DNA of 10,627 nucleotides from assembly GCA_025201375.1 (NCBI GenBank), contig JAIWZP010000110.1:1-10627 (forward strand). Direction: 5' to 3'. Shown here in pieces: positions 6,569 to 10,627 of this stretch. Position 1 is the first letter of the stretch, and each line of letters opens with the position of its first letter. Made by a program: the position numbers and the translations under genes. Source of the stretch: Gongronella butleri (lineage: Eukaryota; Mucoromycota; Mucoromycetes; Mucorales; Cunninghamellaceae). A model generated the notes under the pieces. The model was not told the DNA's origin. It saw only the letters and a list, made by a program, of their open reading frames with translations, and did not search any database.

Positions 6569-8035
6569 TTAATGCTTGGATTTTATAACAAGATCAGGGC
6601 ACAATTGGCATAAAAAAGCACGGTCATGGTCTGACACTGGCTGATTTGTAACGATTTTGCGCAATGGATGCTGTTCAGGCACAGGGAGCGCGTGGCCAAG
6701 GGTCGAATGCTCCGGTCGCGTAGGCGGCTCTTGTTGGATGACCCAATGGACATCCATGCACAGATCGTGCAAGCGAGGAAATAAGCAAAGCGCGCGGATC
6801 ACGTCAAAAGGAGCGGAATCGGGCGTGTCGTTGTCCATGGTCAACATTTCAATGGGCGCGTGCCATTGTCCGGCGGCGGTCGTGTAAAAATAAAGCACGT
6901 CAGGCACAATGCGGCTCAGGATCTTGGGGATCGTCAAGCTGATCAACGACGGCAGGTATTGAACGCGTTGCAAATTAAGAAGATGCTTCCACGACGGGTT
7001 TGACAGCCATCGTGCCTCGGTGCCCGCAGCATTGATTGGCGGCTTGAGCGTCAGCATCTTGATGTTTGGGAACTTTAGACAGATGAACGCGAGCAAGGAC
7101 GGTAAGTTGTTGAGACTGTTGGCATTGTAGTTGGTGATCAGATGCAGTGTATCCACCGACGGCCACGGATTCATGCACGCGTCACAGCCAACATGGTTGC
7201 CAGGCTCATGCCGCCCTTTTAAAAAGGCATGATCAAAAGGCGTCCCAAGATTCATGCCAAAACTGAGAAATGTCAAATTTGGGCAACTTGTGCCTGGTGC
7301 GGCCAAGCCTTGTGGTCCCGGCCAAAACGCCGCGGGGATCCCTGGCCAATGCCATCCCCACGTCTCACGCTCCAGTGTCAGCCGCTGCAGCGCACAAAGA
7401 TTGGGCACGAGCGCGTCGCAAAAGACGCGTGCCGGTAAATCGCCATAAATCGTCATTTCTTCCATGTGCACTAGAATTGGCCGCAATTTCGCCGGCAAGT
7501 CGTCGCTCATCTGCGGCCAATTCCTGCCAAGGCCCGTGTAGCTGGAGACGGCAAAGTCGGCGCCGTCGTCATCTAGGTCATTTGTCGTCAGACAGTCGTC
7601 CACACCATACCCTTGCAAGAGCCGCCGGTTCTCGACCTTTAAGAACCCGGCATCCACATCCAGCCTCTTGACGTTGGGGCAATGCGCCAGCAGCGCCGTA
7701 ATGTCGTCCACATGCAGGTATTTCGTGCGAATTTCAATGTGCCGCACGTGCACGCCAAGGCGCCGCAGACTCGGCAGTGCAATCCCCGTGCGAGGATCGA
7801 TCCACGTCGAGCGGAAACTCGTCACCAGCTGCGCCTGTGTCTCGAGGCAGTCGTGCCGCCGTCGCAGCCCGTTGTGGTCCTGGATCCGCGTGTCAAAGCT
7901 CAGCGCCGCAAACACCTTGGGGTCCACGAGATCCCGCCACGCGCGGTCGCATTGCCGCAACGCCAAAAGATCCGCGCCATCCAAGCCATCAAAAATACAC
8001 TCGAGCAGCTCATTGGGCAAACTGGTCCAGCCCAT
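6569..8035 (-). CDS. F-box/LRR-like protein, paralogue 3 (488 aa)
   Basis: First transcribed gene of the tandem trio and the shortest. The F-box spans residues 3-47 (LPNELLECIF, then DRAWRDLVDPKVF). LRR-like segments include HCPNVKRLDV (118-127), CPNLTFLSFG (251-260), KFPNIKMLTL and a final CPDLVIKSKH. H276-x4-H281-x2-C284-x2-C287-x2-PWP and TLGHALPVPEQHPL (445-458) match its neighbours. The acidic insert of paralogue 1 is short here (DLDDDGAD, 153-160). The start at 8035 lies two residues before the F-box and directly after a purine/pyrimidine tract; there is no better upstream start. The TAA stop overlaps ATTAAA. Predicted role is recruitment of an unknown substrate to SKP1-Cullin-F-box ligase, by family analogy. 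Confidence 0.92.
   Translation of the reverse strand: MGWTSLPNELLECIFDGLDGADLLALRQCDRAWRDLVDPKVFAALSFDTRIQDHNGLRRRHDCLETQAQLVTSFRSTWIDPRTGIALPSLRRLGVHVRHIEIRTKYLHVDDITALLAHCPNVKRLDVDAGFLKVENRRLLQGYGVDDCLTTNDLDDDGADFAVSSYTGLGRNWPQMSDDLPAKLRPILVHMEEMTIYGDLPARVFCDALVPNLCALQRLTLERETWGWHWPGIPAAFWPGPQGLAAPGTSCPNLTFLSFGMNLGTPFDHAFLKGRHEPGNHVGCDACMNPWPSVDTLHLITNYNANSLNNLPSLLAFICLKFPNIKMLTLKPPINAAGTEARWLSNPSWKHLLNLQRVQYLPSLISLTIPKILSRIVPDVLYFYTTAAGQWHAPIEMLTMDNDTPDSAPFDVIRALCLFPRLHDLCMDVHWVIQQEPPTRPEHSTLGHALPVPEQHPLRKIVTNQPVSDHDRAFLCQLCPDLVIKSKH
7160..7210 (-). other. HHCC-PWP motif of paralogue 3
   Basis: Encodes residues 276-292, HEPGNHVGCDACMNPWP, with the same spacing as in the other two genes. 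Confidence 0.6.
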
Positions 8036-8041
8036 GATTTT

Positions 8042-8074
8042 GAAAAAAAAGGGGGAGCGGGGGGAAAAAGAGAG
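8042..8074 (-). promoter_or_regulatory. Pyrimidine-rich leader upstream of paralogue 3
   Basis: On the coding strand a T/C tract with a single G ends about 6 nt before the ATG. It parallels the tracts before the other two F-box genes and may be promoter or 5' UTR. Confidence 0.25.
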
Positions 8075-9331
8075 TTAAAACAAGACGCCTGCTACCTCGG
8101 CGTGGGACAAAAATCATGGGCTTGCGTCACACATGACCCGAGCCCAACTGCGACTGACACGCAAAAAGCCGCCAAAGGGGGAACATGTTTCATGCAAAGC
8201 ACTTGCCAAAATGGTCAATTTGAGCCCACGATGACCTTTTTACAAATATCTGACTGCGCCAAAATTTTGCAACGTGGACAAAATGCCTCTAAAAAGCAAC
8301 GGTGGCTAGTGGGTTGAGTTGTCTGACTGGTTGAAACCGTCGAAAAGGCACAAAATAGACAAAAACGTTCCATGATTCATCTGGGTGACGCAATAGGCAG
8401 CTTTGGAATGCGCCTTCAATCGCGGATACTTTGTTTCTGAATGCATGCATGCCATTGTTCAGTTTGAGATGCCATCAGGGCAAAAAATTTGTCAATTCTG
8501 CCAAAATAAGCATTTTCCAGAGGTGTCCATTGAACCTCGCCGGGCAAGCAACTTTTATTGCCTCGAAACGCGTCTCAACGCGTTCTCAGAGGCTCAAAAC
8601 ACCAAGTGGGTCGCAATCTGGTAGACGTCAAAGCAAGTAAAAGCGAGGCAACTGCAGAGGTTCTCAGAATGACGCCAAACTTTCATCATGAATGACTTTT
8701 TTTTTTCTTTTTACAAAGCGTGACCTTGATGGCATTGTGCAATGCAACGTGGCCAGATATGCACCCACAATTCGGTCCAATCCTTACGCACAAACACAGC
8801 TCTCAAGCTTCTCTGTACAAGAGGAACATGACGACACTAAATGTGGAAAATCGCGTCATTTGTGGTATTTTGATTGTTTGTCAATGGCTACCTTGTTGAC
8901 AATGCCATTTGCTCGTCCATCCGGAAAGTACAAAGTTTCTCGTTCAAGTGAGCCTCTCGCTGGAGTTCGATGGTCACTGGATGGCACGCAATACTATTTT
9001 GCCTCATTTGTTTTTATGGATTTTGTGCAATCGAGGTGGATGAGCCAATTCTGACGCGATTTCTCTCATATTGGGGCAAGAAGCGCGCTATTGAGCTTCG
9101 CGAACAAAAAAAAAAGGCGTGTGTAGCAAGTGAAAAAGAAGCCATTTAATTGAAAAAAAAAATATCGGCGGATACATATCTGCCATACCATTTGAGTGCC
9201 AATATCCAGATGCTGCTGCTACATGGCACTTTCGCAGCCGAAGCTCCTTCCACTCTGTCACTTTGCTTCCGACAATCGGAGAAAAAAATTGTCAAAGAGC
9301 GCCATTTTTTTAAAAAAAACAAAAAAAATGC
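8075..9331. other. Non-coding stretch between paralogue 3 and the tRNA gene
   Basis: I see no supported gene. The longest frame, 120 codons on the plus strand (8692-9054), begins in a T-run, has no domain I recognise and no paralogue here. The region holds scattered homopolymer runs and a repeated AACGCGT word near 8570. It presumably includes the promoter of paralogue 3 at its left side. Confidence 0.5.
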
Positions 9332-9337
9332 AAAAAA
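9332..9337 (-). terminator. Pol III terminator of tRNA-Leu
   Basis: A T6 run on the minus strand lies three nucleotides past the discriminator base, the normal place and form for RNA polymerase III termination; longer T-runs follow as backups at about 9321-9328. Confidence 0.85.
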
Positions 9338-9340
9338 TGG

Positions 9341-9423
9341 TGAAGAGAGTGGGATTTGAACCCACGCCTCCGAAGAGACCAGGGCCTTAACCTGGCGCCT
9401 TAGACCAACTCGGCCATCTCTCC
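9341..9423 (-). tRNA. tRNA-Leu, anticodon AAG
   Basis: An 83-nt cloverleaf folds on the minus strand. The acceptor stem GGAGAGA (9423-9417) pairs with TCTCTTC (9348-9342) with one G-U pair, and the discriminator is A (9341), as usual for leucine. The A box TGGCCGAGTTGG, anticodon stem CCAGG/CCTGG around loop TTAAGGC (anticodon AAG at 9388-9386), a type II variable arm CTC-TTCG-GAG, and T arm GTGGG-TTCAAAT-CCCAC are all intact. No intron. A34 would be read as inosine, decoding CUU/CUC leucine codons, which is the eukaryotic pattern. CCA is encoded immediately after A73 (9340-9338). Confidence 0.97.
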
Positions 9424-9483
9424 ACTTGATGAAAGTATAACTGAGTTTTCTTTCTTAACCTAATTTTTTCGATTTTTTTACAC

Positions 9484-9600
9484 CGGAGTTAAAGCTCGAT
9501 GACGGCGCGATTTGGGAAAGCCGAGAACAAAAGTTCCGGCGCGATTTCGGATACGTTCTGGCCATTTTCGGAGTTAAAGTCATTTCGTCGTGATTTTGGC
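9484..9600. repeat. Degenerate two-copy direct repeat
   Basis: CGGAGTTAAAG begins two similar segments near 9484 and 9570, each followed after a short spacer by a CG[GT]CG-GATTT word; GGCGCGATTT also appears twice (about 9505 and 9530). The copies are diverged. No coding sequence is supported; it may be decayed mobile DNA. Confidence 0.35.
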
Positions 9601-9699
9601 GCGCCGGATTAAGTTGCCGGCACTTTTTTGGCTTCGAATCGGTTTCTCTGCCATTTCCCTTCATATTTCAGGGCCCGTGCCACATGACAATCTTTTCTT

Positions 9700-9701
<2 letters not shown>

Positions 9702-9747
<46 letters not shown>
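9702..9747. repeat. Uninterrupted T46 tract
   Basis: Forty-six consecutive T on the plus strand, far longer than the other homopolymers in the window. Read on the minus strand it is an A46 tail, so the DNA to its right could be a retroposon inserted in minus orientation. Assembly or sequencing length error is likely for such a run. Confidence 0.9.
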
Positions 9748-9752
<5 letters not shown>

Positions 9753-9900
9753 ACTTAGTGTTAGATGGGCAACAACAGTGTCTCATAATAGAAGAGATTG
9801 CACAAGGTGTGGTTGAAGTTCACATGCCCGGCTCCGTTTTTATTATTTTGTTTAATGAATCTTGCACTCGTGTTTGTTCCTACATCACTGACGTTTTCGG

Positions 9901-10137
9901 CCCGTTTTTTTGTTATTATTCGTCTTTTAACAACTGTGGCGTCTTTTGACACGCTGTTTTGTATCAGTGTGCGAGTTTTTACTCGTAGTCACAACTCAAA
10001 GAAGCTCATGAACATGCATGTTTGTACAAAAAAAAAAGAAAAGTCGCCACAACGAGTGAAAACACGCACACTGATACAAAACAGCGTGTCAAAAGACGCC
10101 ACAGTTGTTAAAAGACGAATAATAACAAAAAAACGGG
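9901..10137. repeat. Long inverted repeat (85-bp arms, 67-nt loop)
   Basis: The left arm 9901-9985 is the reverse complement of the right arm 10053-10137 with two mismatches, both near the loop. The arms start and end with CCCGTTTTTTT / AAAAAAACGGG and contain CGTCTTTTAACAACTGTGG. A transcript would form one long hairpin. It may be a foldback/MITE-type element or an inverted duplication. No target duplication is visible at its borders, and no coding sequence is present. Confidence 0.93.
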
Positions 10138-10147
10138 TCAAAGGCGC

Positions 10148-10169
10148 CACCGATTAGCATAATCTGGTG
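10148..10169. repeat. Short hairpin beside the inverted repeat
   Basis: CACC-GATTA, a 3-nt loop GCA, then TAATC-T-GGTG: a nine-pair stem with one bulged T, 10 nt right of the long inverted repeat. It could be part of the same element's border; significance is uncertain. Confidence 0.4.
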
Positions 10170-10264
10170 CTCTTGTCCGTGTTTTGAACTTAAGCCGACA
10201 AAAAAAAGTGAAAGAGAAAAAACAGCACTTTTTTTTTTTTTGGAATAACAACTTTCTTTTGCTT

Positions 10265-10570
10265 GCCTTGTGATTATGATGCGCTCCGAGAGCCATGACA
10301 AGAATGCCCAAAGCATGCCATAATCATTCCACTAGCTCTTGTCGTGTGATTCTAATGCGCTCCAAGAACCATTATGACAAGAATGCCCAAAGCCAGCCAT
10401 GTTCATTTCACTAGCTCTTGTCGTGTGATTTTAATGCGCTCCAATAGCCATGATGACAAGAATGCCCAAAGCCAGTCATGTTCATTCCTCTAGCTCTTGT
10501 CGCGTGATTTTAATGCGCTCCAAAAGCCATGATGACAAGAATGCCCAAAGCGAAGCATGTTCATTCCACT
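10265..10570. repeat. Minisatellite, four ~79-bp units
   Basis: Units begin at 10265 (76 nt, 3-nt deletion), 10341 (79 nt), 10420 (79 nt) and 10499 (last unit diverges after about 10570). Each contains TGATT, AATGCGCTCCAA, GACAAGAATGCCCAAAGC and ATTCCACTAGCTCTTGT-like words. GACAAGA and TCTTGTC within a unit are inverted to each other. Units 2 to 4 are more alike than unit 1. No open frame runs through the array. Confidence 0.92.
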
Positions 10571-10627
10571 TTGATCTTATTAGGTCTTGTGTTATATAGT
10601 AGATCTTCGTTATATCATAGCTGCATT

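Noticed and set aside
8201..8232. Weak similarity to the C-terminal CPKLTIF coding stretch, suggesting a fourth decayed F-box gene
   Set aside because: No upstream TLGY or PWP signature could be found in any minus-strand frame of the flanking region.
8692..9054. Plus-strand open frame of 120 codons after the F-box genes
   Set aside because: It begins in a T-run, shows no recognisable domain or paralogue, and has no promoter or poly(A) evidence; chance is likelier.
9590..9949. Plus-strand open frame containing a long Phe run
   Set aside because: It is a translation of the T46 tract plus one arm of the inverted repeat.
1..10627. CRISPR array or bacterial operon organisation
   Set aside because: The tandem repeats lack spacer structure, and the gene content and tRNA features are eukaryotic.

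Overview
The window looks like eukaryotic nuclear DNA, most likely fungal, though the lineage cannot be fixed from sequence alone. Evidence is a tRNA-Leu with anticodon AAG, a type II variable arm and a T-run Pol III terminator, three intron-free F-box/leucine-rich-repeat genes, a piggyBac-type transposase relic, and many A/T homopolymer runs. Coding regions lie in the middle; both flanks are repeat-rich.

Left third (1-2578): a broken piggyBac-family transposase on the minus strand (20-603), abutted by a CGAGA-rich, hAT-like non-autonomous element (604-1079) that carries a tRNA-like insert. A three-copy ~58-bp repeat follows (1253-1415), then AT-rich DNA with no supported gene. The 7-mer TACAGTA/TACTGTA occurs ten times between 478 and 2500. 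One copy sits exactly at the frameshift of the transposase relic, and deleting 5 nt there restores the reading frame, as expected of a Tc1/mariner-type excision footprint.

Middle (2594-8035): three tandem, same-strand paralogues (transcribed right to left, 8035 to 2594) of 488, 545 and 523 aa. Each has an N-terminal F-box and a long LRR-like C-terminal half. They are predicted substrate-recognition subunits of SCF (SKP1-Cullin-F-box) ubiquitin ligases. All three share an unusual block, H-x4-H-x2-C-x2-C-x2-P-W-P, that looks like a small metal site inside the LRR region, and a C-terminal TLG[YH]xxPx4HPL block. Neither belongs to a named domain that I recognise. Each gene is preceded by a pyrimidine-rich tract on its coding strand.

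Right part (8036-10627): a gene-free stretch, a tRNA-Leu(AAG) gene (9341-9423, minus) with a genome-encoded CCA, an uninterrupted T46 tract, an almost perfect 85-bp inverted repeat able to fold into one long hairpin (9901-10137), and a four-copy ~79-bp tandem repeat (10265-10570). The right flank looks like accumulated mobile-element debris.

The most promising undescribed items are the F-box family with its HHCC-PWP signature and the clustered TACWGTA motifs with a footprint-like frameshift.
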